From NCBI GenBank assembly GCA_023228225.1, contig JALOBO010000085.1, positions 1-6,068 on the forward strand: a stretch of DNA of 6,068 bases, in the 5' to 3' direction. Under the pieces are notes generated by a model, which ran no database searches, was not told the DNA's origin, and was given only the letters and a program-made list of their open reading frames with translations. This document shows positions 1 to 4,864 of this stretch, piece by piece. Numbering within the stretch: the first letter of the stretch is position 1; every line of letters begins with the position of its first letter. The position numbers and the translations under genes were made by a program. The DNA is from Clostridia bacterium. GTDB lineage: Bacteria > Bacillota > Clostridia > Christensenellales > UBA1242.

Positions 1-1
1 T

Positions 2-130
2 AATTGTGGGTGTACTGAATTTATACTCACACGCTTTAACAGGCGTATTGACGTTTTTAGGAACTATAGAGGCACTTGTGCTTACTGTGTGAGATGTGGG
101 AAACGGATTAAATTATTTTGTATAGCATAA
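2..130 (+). CDS. Zinc-ribbon-like protein, C-terminal fragment
   Basis: This open frame enters from the left edge and ends at TAA 128-130, leaving 42 visible residues. It begins with a C-G-C pair and later has a C-x2-C-x2-C-G-K cluster (TCAYCVRCGKRIK), about 22 residues further on. Paired cysteines with a CGK knuckle are typical of zinc ribbons in small archaeal and viral DNA- or RNA-associated proteins. The start and any N-terminal domain lie outside the window, so function cannot be assigned. Other frames are closed early here, and the regular cysteine spacing supports real coding. The zinc-binding reading is an inference from the cysteine pattern. Confidence 0.6.
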   Translation, partial: NCGCTEFILTRFNRRIDVFRNYRGTCAYCVRCGKRIKLFCIA

Positions 131-133
131 CTG

Positions 134-140
134 TTAAATA
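134..140 (+). promoter_or_regulatory. Putative TATA box (TTAAATA) for the 189-1447 operon
   Basis: GTTAAATAGT lies in the AT-rich gap after the first gene, 35 bases before the GGTGGT start motif. A transcript start about 25 bases downstream would fall near 163-168 and leave a short leader carrying the ribosome site. The same TTAAATA followed by S-T recurs at 2836 and 5256, before other gene groups. No experiment supports it, and AT-rich gaps give such matches by chance. Confidence 0.4.
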
Positions 141-188
141 GTATTAAGTTGTAGGTAAAGTATAGAAATTAAGACGGTGGTATAAACA

Positions 189-308
189 GTGACAATGATG
201 GACGAGAAAATTTTTAGCCTGTCACTCACAGGGTATTATGAACAGCTTATGAATGGAAACAATGACGAAGCGAACAGTATTAAAGAAGAAGTCTTCAGGA
301 AGGATTAA
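189..308 (+). CDS. Small hypothetical protein, 39 aa
   Basis: A GTG start at 189 follows GGTGGTATAA (176-185); in-frame ATG codons at 195 and 198 are alternatives, and the start is not certain. The product (MTMMDEKIFSLSLTGYYEQL...) is short, polar and acidic in its second half, with no membrane segment or recognisable motif. The stop TAA (306-308) directly abuts the ATG of the next gene, and AGGAAGG near its end probably serves as that gene's ribosome site. This tight packing, with the shared start motif, is the main evidence that it is translated. Function unknown. Confidence 0.55.
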   Translation: MTMMDEKIFSLSLTGYYEQLMNGNNDEANSIKEEVFRKD

Positions 309-482
309 ATGTCATATGCTATAGAAATTCTTAAAGAGGAACTTGACTTACTTAAATCAAATGTTGCATGGGTTGAAGATACTGAATCTACAAGGTACTA
401 CACAGATGATGACGAATCTGATCTTATACAGTGGAAAGAGCAGATAAGTGAACTTGAGGAAGCTATCAGGAGGTTGGAATAA
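309..482 (+). CDS. Small acidic coiled-coil-like protein, 57 aa
   Basis: The ATG at 309 follows the upstream stop with no gap. The protein has two charged helical stretches, residues 4-20 (AIEILKEELDLLKSNVA) and 40-57 (IQWKEQISELEEAIRRLE), with leucine/isoleucine spacing like a helical hairpin or short coiled coil. They are joined by an acidic link rich in D and E. Its last codons contain AGGAGGTTGG, a strong ribosome site for the next gene, whose ATG (483) abuts the stop. Likely a small oligomerising or adaptor protein; I do not recognise the family. Confidence 0.65.
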   Translation: MSYAIEILKEELDLLKSNVAWVEDTESTRYYTDDDESDLIQWKEQISELEEAIRRLE

Positions 483-644
483 ATGATACAGCAGGTAAGT
501 CCTTACGGTGATCTATTGCAATTTGAAACGACTGCAGGATTTACCTGCATGTCTGTTAATGGTATTATGATTGCAGAAATTGTTTCAAGTGGCAATATTG
601 ATAGGGATATTGGATTATTGATTCTAACAGGGTATGATGAGTAA
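483..644 (+). CDS. Small hypothetical protein, 53 aa
   Basis: The ATG at 483 directly follows the previous stop and is served by AGGAGGTTGG at about 467-476. The protein (MIQQVSPYGDLLQFETTAGF...) alternates polar and hydrophobic residues in a way that suggests a small beta-rich fold. It has one cysteine and no membrane helix. TAA at 642-644 is followed within four bases by the GGTGGTATAA motif of the next gene. Operon position and the strong ribosome site support expression. Function unknown. Confidence 0.62.
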   Translation: MIQQVSPYGDLLQFETTAGFTCMSVNGIMIAEIVSSGNIDRDIGLLILTGYDE

Positions 645-647
645 AGA

Positions 648-657
648 GGTGGTATAA
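648..657 (+). promoter_or_regulatory. GGTGGTATAA start-site motif
   Basis: AGGTGGTATAA sits immediately before ATG 658. AGGTGGT can pair over seven bases, with one G-U wobble, with the conserved 16S rRNA 3' end (AUCACCUCC), so it is best read as a ribosome binding site. The same ten bases recur at 176, 1954, 2326 and 5315, and GGTGGTAT at 2873. Confidence 0.75.
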
Positions 658-1182
658 ATGGAAATTTCAGAAGTTAAAAATAACACAGCTTTTAAAGCTA
701 TGGTAGACGCACAGCTTGAAGGTCCTGAGGGTGCAGTAGAAAATATTTCTTTTGACAGATACCAGACAGTGCATATAACGTGCGACATAACAGAGTGTGA
801 CTGTTGGCGCGAGTGCTGTACAGGTTGTCAGGTTGCAGCCGAGTACCTTAAAAAGAGCACACAGAATGACGTTGAGTGCCTTCTTCCTATTCTCGACTCT
901 GAGTGTAAAGGTGTAAAATGCAAAAAGAACAGTAATAACTCTTTCTATGAGTTTAAGTCTTTTGAAGCGTTTAAATGTGCTTTTAAAGACTCAGCATGGG
1001 TCTATAGACTTAGAATATCGCAAAAACTAACTGAAGAGGTAAAAGCTAGTTACCTCGTATGGAACGAGTGTGCAGAACTTATAACAAGTTTGTATACTGT
1101 TACAGGATACATGTATTTAGATGGATATCCACTGTTGATAGTCTGTACAGATAGAGTATTTGCAGAAGCTCCGTATATTTGA
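658..1182 (+). CDS. Cysteine-rich protein, 174 aa, unknown family
   Basis: The start at 658 is fixed by the GGTGGTATAA motif. There are twelve cysteines at residues 42, 47, 49, 53, 54, 57, 74, 83, 88, 107, 138 and 163. Six of them cluster in residues 42-57 (C-x4-C-x-C-x3-C-C-x2-C), followed by a C-x4-C pair at 83/88. There is no signal peptide or membrane segment, so the protein is probably cytoplasmic, where so many cysteines imply metal or Fe-S binding or thiol redox chemistry. The next gene, ten bases away, is a CPKC thioredoxin-fold protein that could act on it. Both role and partnership are inference. I do not recognise the family. Confidence 0.8.
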   Translation: MEISEVKNNTAFKAMVDAQLEGPEGAVENISFDRYQTVHITCDITECDCWRECCTGCQVAAEYLKKSTQNDVECLLPILDSECKGVKCKKNSNNSFYEFKSFEAFKCAFKDSAWVYRLRISQKLTEEVKASYLVWNECAELITSLYTVTGYMYLDGYPLLIVCTDRVFAEAPYI

Positions 1183-1192
1183 GGTGTTTTAA

Positions 1193-1447
1193 ATGATAGT
1201 AAACGTATATTCTACAAAAGTATGCCCGAAGTGTAAGAGGCTTAAAGCTTTCTTCATTTCTAATGGTATTGCATTTGAATCTCTCGATATGCAGGAGGCA
1301 GAAAATCTTGCAGAGCTCCGGTTTAACCAGATATTCACGAATAACGCTCCTGTGCTCCAGGTGGAAGATAGGTTTTATACAGTTGAGCAGATTTTTAAGG
1401 GTACCGAACTTCTTGAAAATAAAGTGCTTGAGGTAATAAACCTCTAA
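1193..1447 (+). CDS. Glutaredoxin-like thioredoxin-fold protein
   Basis: An 84-residue small thiol-disulfide oxidoreductase. Residues 2-14 (IVNVYSTKVCPKC) give the first beta strand and the redox motif C11-P-K-C14, with K-R-L-K after it as in NrdH/glutaredoxin-like proteins. N-A-P-V-L at 51-55 supplies the cis-proline (P53) that faces the active site, and residues 59-70 (DRFYTVEQIFKG) match the usual C-terminal strand and helix. The length is normal for the family. Relatives in anaerobes and their viruses often serve ribonucleotide reductase, but no nrd gene is visible here. GAGGTG at 1181-1186 is the ribosome site. It is the last gene of its operon, beside the Cys-rich protein. Confidence 0.9.
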   Translation: MIVNVYSTKVCPKCKRLKAFFISNGIAFESLDMQEAENLAELRFNQIFTNNAPVLQVEDRFYTVEQIFKGTELLENKVLEVINL

Positions 1448-1463
1448 ACACACCTTTTCTTTC
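1430..1463 (+). terminator. Hairpin plus T-rich terminator after the redox operon
   Basis: GAGGT (1430-1434) and ACCTC (1440-1444) form a five-pair stem around AATAA, ending at the stop codon. The T-rich CCTTTTCTTTCT follows at 1453-1463. Archaeal termination relies mainly on T-rich runs, so the run is the stronger evidence. A new promoter begins immediately afterwards, which fits an operon boundary. Confidence 0.55.
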
Positions 1464-1470
1464 TACCTCC

Positions 1471-1485
1471 GAAGATTTTATATAC
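1471..1485 (+). promoter_or_regulatory. Archaeal BRE/TATA promoter of the HNH operon
   Basis: A purine-rich GAAGA is followed directly by TTTTATATAC (1476-1485), a close match to the archaeal BRE plus TATA box. Transcription would begin about 25 bases downstream, near 1508-1510, just before the ribosome site GAGGGGGAT (1515-1523) and ATG 1530. Spacing is right at every step, making this the clearest promoter in the window. Confidence 0.72.
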
Positions 1486-1529
1486 ATTGAAAAGAATTAC
1501 TTTGTATAGAAAATGAGGGGGATTAAGAA

Positions 1530-1949
1530 ATGACACAAATAACCTGGCAAGAGTCAAAAGCTTTTTTGAAAAATTGGAACGCTTCAAAAAGTAAGGATAA
1601 AGTGCATATGCACTACATAAATTACATTAATAATCGTCCAACAGGTGACATCCTCCCAATGGGCGGGTCTTCACAGGGCTGCAAAGGTCCTAATGGTCAC
1701 CGCCCAAGGGGGGCTCTACATGGTTTTAACGCACACAAAAATTTAATCTCTGCTGTTCATGGAGACTGCTGCGCTGTTTGTGGGCAGTCAAGAGATGAAA
1801 CACAGATTACTTTTCATCATGTAAAACCAATAGCAATTTTTCACGATAATGATATTACAAACATTCTACCAGTTTGTGACAAATGCCACAAAGAATTACA
1901 TAGGGCTCCAGCAATGTTTGACAACTCATTGATAAAAGTAACAGTTTAG
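1530..1949 (+). CDS. HNH endonuclease
   Basis: A 139-residue nuclease with a C-terminal zinc-supported HNH domain. Visible parts are C81-x2-C84 (CAVCG), the double histidine H96-H97 (ITFHHVKPI), N111 in the DITNILPVC segment, C116-x2-C119 and H120 (CDKCHKELH). These are the two zinc knuckles and the H-N-H catalytic residues of the betabetaalpha-metal fold, which cuts DNA with a divalent metal. Residues 1-30 are basic and helical. Residues 40-65 are rich in Gly and Pro (ILPMGGSSQGCKGPNGHRPR) and look flexible. It is too short to carry a clear DNA-recognition domain. Possible roles are a free-standing homing-type nuclease, a virus packaging-associated HNH protein or a defence effector; no terminase is nearby to decide. 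It has its own promoter and a strong ribosome site. Confidence 0.9.
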   Translation: MTQITWQESKAFLKNWNASKSKDKVHMHYINYINNRPTGDILPMGGSSQGCKGPNGHRPRGALHGFNAHKNLISAVHGDCCAVCGQSRDETQITFHHVKPIAIFHDNDITNILPVCDKCHKELHRAPAMFDNSLIKVTV

Positions 1950-1963
1950 ACAAGGTGGTATAA

Positions 1964-2326
1964 ATGTTAGATAAATTTCTATGTAAGTTTGTACATAAGA
2001 AAGAGATTACACTAGGGGATGTGTGCAAAGTCTTAGCAACTGACTTAATAACAGGAATTGATCTATTAGCTTGTGGTATACTTGATATAGTGTGCTTTTT
2101 GTATATATCTACTGCTTGTGCAATGATACTAGGTATTATAACGTGTATTGCAGTTGAATTAATTTTTGGGTTGCCTACTATCTTGTATTCTGAGCCTACT
2201 ACTTATAATATGCTAATTTTAGTAGGTGTTGGAGTATCTACAGCAGTCATAACCTCTACGTGTGTTTTTACATTATCAAAGTTTTCAAAGATAAAGATAG
2301 CCAAATGTCCAAATTTCAAAGAATAG
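1964..2326 (+). CDS. Small membrane protein with about three helices, 120 aa
   Basis: The start is set by AAGGTGGTATAA (1952-1963). After a short basic N-terminus (KFLCKFVHKKE), hydrophobic segments lie at about residues 33-50, 51-73 and 83-105, followed by a basic tail (KFSKIKIAK). The loop near 74-81 is polar (YSEPTTY). Eight cysteines occur, several inside the helices. This is a plain integral membrane protein with no catalytic motif that I can see. Its stop overlaps the first base of the next gene's GGTGGT motif, so it is co-transcribed with the HNH nuclease and the following small gene. Possible roles such as holin-like, immunity or envelope protein are guesses. Confidence 0.78.
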   Translation: MLDKFLCKFVHKKEITLGDVCKVLATDLITGIDLLACGILDIVCFLYISTACAMILGIITCIAVELIFGLPTILYSEPTTYNMLILVGVGVSTAVITSTCVFTLSKFSKIKIAKCPNFKE

Positions 2327-2335
2327 GTGGTATAA
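2326..2335 (+). promoter_or_regulatory. GGTGGTATAA start-site motif (2336 gene)
   Basis: AGGTGGTATAA begins inside the stop region of the membrane protein and ends at the base before ATG 2336. It is identical to the copies at 648 and 1954, and it is the main reason to accept the very short gene that follows. Confidence 0.7.
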
Positions 2336-2482
2336 ATGGAAACTGAGACAAGAACAGGATTAGCATATTATTCGTACAGTCACATAGCAAAAAGATATGT
2401 TTACATCCCTCCTGCAGAAGATATAGCAGGAAGAGAAATAGCATTTGAGACAGCAAACAGGAAAGTTAAAACAAGAAAGTAA
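2336..2482 (+). CDS. Small basic hypothetical protein, 48 aa
   Basis: The ATG directly follows the conserved GGTGGTATAA motif. The protein (METETRTGLAYYSYSHIAKR...) has a tyrosine-rich first half, a central IPPAEDIAG turn and a basic end (NRKVKTRK). It has no cysteines or membrane segment. The basic tail could bind nucleic acid, but this is a guess. It closes the operon that starts at the 1476 promoter and ends ten bases before the stop of the convergent minus-strand gene. Family not recognised. Confidence 0.65.
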   Translation: METETRTGLAYYSYSHIAKRYVYIPPAEDIAGREIAFETANRKVKTRK

Positions 2483-2484
2483 TA

Positions 2485-2502
2485 GAGAGGTTTAATCCTC
2501 TC
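2485..2502. terminator. Hairpin between convergent genes
   Basis: GAGAGG (2485-2490) and CCTCTC (2497-2502) form a perfect six-pair stem with the loop TTTAAT, which holds the minus-strand gene's stop codon. It separates two genes that converge with only nine bases between their stops, so it could end transcription from both sides. There is no strong T run on the plus side, hence modest confidence. Confidence 0.45.
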
Positions 2503-2761
2503 CTTCCTCTTCTTCATTACTCTTACCATTTCTTCTTCTGCTTTTAGGTCCAGAGGACACACCAACATTTTGAAGTGAATAAAGAGCAGAGTCCCATGTG
2601 TCTTCTTCTGCTTCTGCAGCAGAATACATTTTCTCAAGCTCAAGCATTTGTTTGCCCAGGTCTACTTTCTTCTGTTTTGCTTCCAGCAATCTCTTGTGAA
2701 ATTCTTCTTCGAGTTCTCTTATGCTCTGAGGGTTCTTTCTAGCTGTTGTTTCTCCTACCAT
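2492..2761 (-). CDS. Coiled-coil protein with basic patch and acidic tail, 89 aa
   Basis: The only gene on the minus strand. Reading leftward from 2761, the ribosome site GGAGATGA lies at about 2769-2776, eight bases before the ATG. Residues 14-55 form a long charged helix with heptad-like leucines and methionines (IRELEEEFHKRLLEAKQKK, then QMLELEKMYSAAEAEE), likely a coiled coil. A polar linker follows, then a basic patch (KSRRRNGKS) and a final EEEEGED. Scaffold-, adaptor- or regulator-like proteins have this make-up, but I do not recognise the family. The overlapping opposite-strand frames look like shadows. Opposite orientation and its own promoter suggest independent control, possibly a regulator of the divergent glycan cassette or an acquired cargo gene. 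Confidence 0.75.
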   Translation of the reverse strand: MVGETTARKNPQSIRELEEEFHKRLLEAKQKKVDLGKQMLELEKMYSAAEAEEDTWDSALYSLQNVGVSSGPKSRRRNGKSNEEEEGED

Positions 2762-2797
2762 TTGTTTTCATCTCCAAACTATACTATTACTTGTACC

Positions 2798-2805
2798 CAT
2801 ATATA
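2798..2805 (-). promoter_or_regulatory. Putative TATA box for the minus-strand gene
   Basis: Read on the minus strand this is TATATATG preceded by AAACG. A start about 25 bases downstream would be near 2772-2776, giving a leader of roughly a dozen bases that just carries or abuts the GGAGATGA ribosome site before the ATG at 2761. Spacing is plausible. Confidence 0.5.
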
Positions 2806-2835
2806 CGTTTTCAGAATACGCTTTTTTAGTAGGTT

Positions 2836-2842
2836 TTAAATA
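2836..2842 (+). promoter_or_regulatory. Putative TATA box (TTAAATA) of the glycan cassette
   Basis: TTTTAAATACT lies 30 bases before the GGTGGT motif at 2873. Initiation about 25 bases downstream would fall near 2865, just ahead of that motif. A second AT box, CATATATAATAAG (2853-2865), is closer and would give an almost leaderless message. The first fits better because the ribosome site would then be included. Confidence 0.5.
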
Positions 2843-2885
2843 CTATTGAGAACATATATAATAAGGTTACTAGGTGGTATGTAAG

Positions 2886-3212
2886 ATGATAAAACAAATT
2901 CATATTGATAAAGGACAAATAGGCGGAGTTATCCAGGTGATAACACAGTCTATGTTTATCGTTAATATTTTTAATTTCATTGGTGTTTGGACGCTGCTCT
3001 ATGATAGGTTTTTAAGAGGGATCATACCCTTTTACCTTGGAATGTGTATAGTTGTATGTTGTGCTTTGGCATGGTGGACTGCTTACTATTCTATAATATA
3101 CCCTTCACTGTCTCAATACTCAAATAAGCAGGCATGGAAACATAACAGTCCTATAAAAACGGAGTTTGAGAGGTTGAATAAAAGATTAGATGATCTGGAG
3201 GCTAAATTATGA
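2886..3212 (+). CDS. Two-helix membrane protein with C-terminal coiled coil, 108 aa
   Basis: ATG 2886 is chosen because AGGTGGTAT (2872-2880) sits just upstream; a GTG at 2874 is in frame but lies inside that motif. A polar N-terminus (IHIDKGQIGG) is followed by membrane segments at about residues 20-39 and 46-73, separated by an R-F-L-R loop. A soluble tail then ends in a short coiled coil (FERLNKRLDDLEAKL). The stop overlaps the start of the glycosyltransferase gene (ATGA at 3209-3212), so the two are translationally coupled. It may anchor or organise the transferase at the membrane; this rests on context only. Family not recognised. Confidence 0.8.
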   Translation: MIKQIHIDKGQIGGVIQVITQSMFIVNIFNFIGVWTLLYDRFLRGIIPFYLGMCIVVCCALAWWTAYYSIIYPSLSQYSNKQAWKHNSPIKTEFERLNKRLDDLEAKL

Positions 3213-4261
3213 AAGTGTTAATGTTATCTACTGTGCATGGTGTGCATGATCATAGGATCTATTATAAAGAGGCTGTTTCTTTATCAAAAGAGCATAATGT
3301 AACAGTCATAGCAATAGATAAATCTTGCAATTGTGGTGATGTGGATAATAACTGTGTGCTAATAAGGGGCTTTGATGGGAAAATATCAATGAAAGATCAT
3401 ATACCTAACTGTGTCATGGCTCTTGCAAGTAGTCTGTGCTATAGTACAGATGTAATTCACTGCCATGAACCAAGCTCTCTGTTTATTGGTTGTATTCATA
3501 AGTTCTTGTGGGGGTCTAAGTTGGTTTATGATAGGCATGAATATTACCAAAGGCTCATAGGTGAGAAGGTTAAGAGATTATTTAAGAACAACTTTATGAC
3601 TAAACTTGCAGAAAAAGTAGAGTCTATTGCTGAAAAGGTAATGATGGTATATGCTGACAGAATAATTGTTGTAGACGCTGAGATGAGTGAACAAGTTAGA
3701 AACGATGCAATTATCCATAACTACCCTGAAGGGCTAACATGGAAGCTTAGAGAGGGTACAAACTTTGGGTATGTAGGAATTATTAATCACCGGAAAATAC
3801 CTGAGTCTGTAAAGATAATTAACGAACTGTCTAAGCATATTCCTGAGATAAAATATAAGATTGCAGGGATGGCATTTGATAGGAGCGACTTGCCAGAAGA
3901 TAATAATAACGTTCACTATCATGGTGTTATCCCACATAATACTATTCAGGAGTTTCTTGCAGATACCTCATTTGGATTCTGCTTATATGATAAAAAGCCC
4001 AGGTATGAAACTGCAAGGTCCACAAAAACATTTGAGTATATTATGAGTGGTATTCCTGTGATTGCCAGCAGGACAGCAGGGAATCAGTTTATAGAAAACA
4101 ATGGTTACGGAATCCTGATAGATCCTGATAATATAGGAGAGTCAGTCAAGGCAATACTTGAAGCAATACCGAAGTGCGCTGAATACTCTCTCAACTGCAA
4201 AAAAGCAAAATTTGGCTGGGAAGAAGAAAAGCTGCTTAAGCTGTATGAGGGGTTGGAATGA
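3209..4261 (+). CDS. GT4-family (GT-B fold) glycosyltransferase
   Basis: A full-length 350-residue glycosyltransferase. The N-terminal Rossmann half starts MKVLMLSTVHGVHDHRIYYK, the usual strand, loop and D-x-R-I motif, and continues with IHCHEPSS (84-91) and VYDRHEYY (106-113), typical of GT4 acceptor-side domains. The nucleotide-sugar half begins at FGYVGIINHRK (186-196). It includes the HGVIPHNTIQEFLADT segment and the signature STKTFEYIMSGIPVIAS (271-287) with its conserved lysine and glutamate. Such enzymes transfer a sugar from an activated donor to a growing glycan at the inner membrane face. Donor and acceptor cannot be read from sequence. The upstream gene overlaps by ATGA, as does the broken glycosyltransferase downstream, so this is a polysaccharide or protein-glycosylation cassette. 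No damage is visible in this copy. Confidence 0.92.
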   Translation: MKVLMLSTVHGVHDHRIYYKEAVSLSKEHNVTVIAIDKSCNCGDVDNNCVLIRGFDGKISMKDHIPNCVMALASSLCYSTDVIHCHEPSSLFIGCIHKFLWGSKLVYDRHEYYQRLIGEKVKRLFKNNFMTKLAEKVESIAEKVMMVYADRIIVVDAEMSEQVRNDAIIHNYPEGLTWKLREGTNFGYVGIINHRKIPESVKIINELSKHIPEIKYKIAGMAFDRSDLPEDNNNVHYHGVIPHNTIQEFLADTSFGFCLYDKKPRYETARSTKTFEYIMSGIPVIASRTAGNQFIENNGYGILIDPDNIGESVKAILEAIPKCAEYSLNCKKAKFGWEEEKLLKLYEGLE

Positions 4262-4530
4262 AAATTCTTCACGTGGGAAATACTGCAGGAAATGGCAACC
4301 TGTGATTTATACATAGATCAACTGCTAATAGGTTTTTATGGTGTTAGCTCTCTTGAGTGTGCCTGTATGGGAGTGCCTGTTATTTGTCGTGTGAAAAAGA
4401 ATATGATTCTCCGTTTATTCAGGGTACGCCTTGGAGTATTTTGAGGGTTTTAGAGTTTATTCTTGAAGATCCTACAAGACTGCAGGCAACCGTAGAAAAA
4501 GAATTAAAATTTTATAGTAATATGAGGTGA
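4258..4530 (+). pseudogene. Decayed second glycosyltransferase (internal deletion plus frameshift)
   Basis: ATG 4258 overlaps the previous stop (ATGA) and encodes MKILHVGNTAG, a typical glycosyltransferase N-terminus, but the frame stops at 4303 after 15 residues. From 4292 another frame gives CDLYIDQLLIGFYGV, then SSLECACMGVPVI, the C-terminal donor-binding region of such enzymes (the usual 'E-x-x-A-x-G-x-PVI' element). This frame ends at 4444. Near 4394-4401 the homology moves to a third segment (YDSPFIQGTPWSILRVLEF...) that ends at TGA 4528. Inserting one A in the five-A run would read KKEYDSPFIQG. Only about 270 bases remain of an expected gene near 1 kb, so a large internal part is missing. 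It cannot make an active enzyme. Assembly error is possible for the single base but not easily for the large loss. Confidence 0.82.
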
Positions 4531-4534
4531 GTGT

Positions 4535-4864
4535 TTGAGAGTAAAATATATGTTTATGCTATTAATTTTGTTTATCTGTTTGTTTGTGGTAGGTTATGCA
4601 GCTACACAGGTCGAGCATGAGGATTATTGTAAAACAGGTATGTTAAACTGGCAGAATATTGGCAGTTATAATAATAGGCATACGTCTTTGTTTGTGAACA
4701 TGGGTGAAGCGGGGGATAATAGTACATATGTATGGGTTGGGAGAACCACAGAAATAGAGGGGTTACACGCAGGGGATAATGTAAGTGTGCGTCTTGCCTT
4801 CACGAATGAAAAATATATTGTAGTGGGTATTGAGAAACTAGAAGGTGCAGAAAGTGAAGATTAG
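4535..4864 (+). CDS. Secreted or membrane-anchored small protein, 109 aa
   Basis: A TTG start at 4535 follows GAGGTGA (4524-4530), which overlaps the stop of the decayed glycosyltransferase. An ATG at 4550 would trim five residues and is the alternative. Residues 1-5 are basic and 6-23 hydrophobic (MFMLLILFICLFVVGYAA), a signal peptide or single anchor. The remaining 85 residues are polar with alternating strands (TYVWVGRTTEIEGLHAGDNV; YIVVGIEKLE), suggesting a small beta-barrel, perhaps OB-like, outside the cell. Two N-x-S/T sequons (N62, N82) are present, notable beside glycosylation genes, but short sequons arise by chance. The frame is intact while both neighbours are broken. Family not recognised. 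Confidence 0.75.
   Translation: MRVKYMFMLLILFICLFVVGYAATQVEHEDYCKTGMLNWQNIGSYNNRHTSLFVNMGEAGDNSTYVWVGRTTEIEGLHAGDNVSVRLAFTNEKYIVVGIEKLEGAESED

Noticed and set aside
1100..1453. Minus-strand open frame opposite the glutaredoxin-like gene
   Set aside because: It lies fully antisense to two well-supported genes, has no ribosome site of note and its translation resembles no folded protein. It is a by-product of the opposite coding strand.
2401..2643. Second minus-strand frame overlapping the coiled-coil gene
   Set aside because: It overlaps the 2492-2761 gene in another frame, runs into the 2336 gene, and lacks the ribosome site and promoter that the chosen frame has.
2874..2885. GTG 2874 as the start of the two-helix membrane protein
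   Set aside because: It lies inside the AGGTGGT ribosome motif; ATG 2886 has that motif at the proper distance.
4292..4444. A separate 50-residue gene
   Set aside because: The text is a recognisable internal part of a glycosyltransferase, with no ribosome site, and the homology continues in another frame after the stop. It is a fragment, not a gene.
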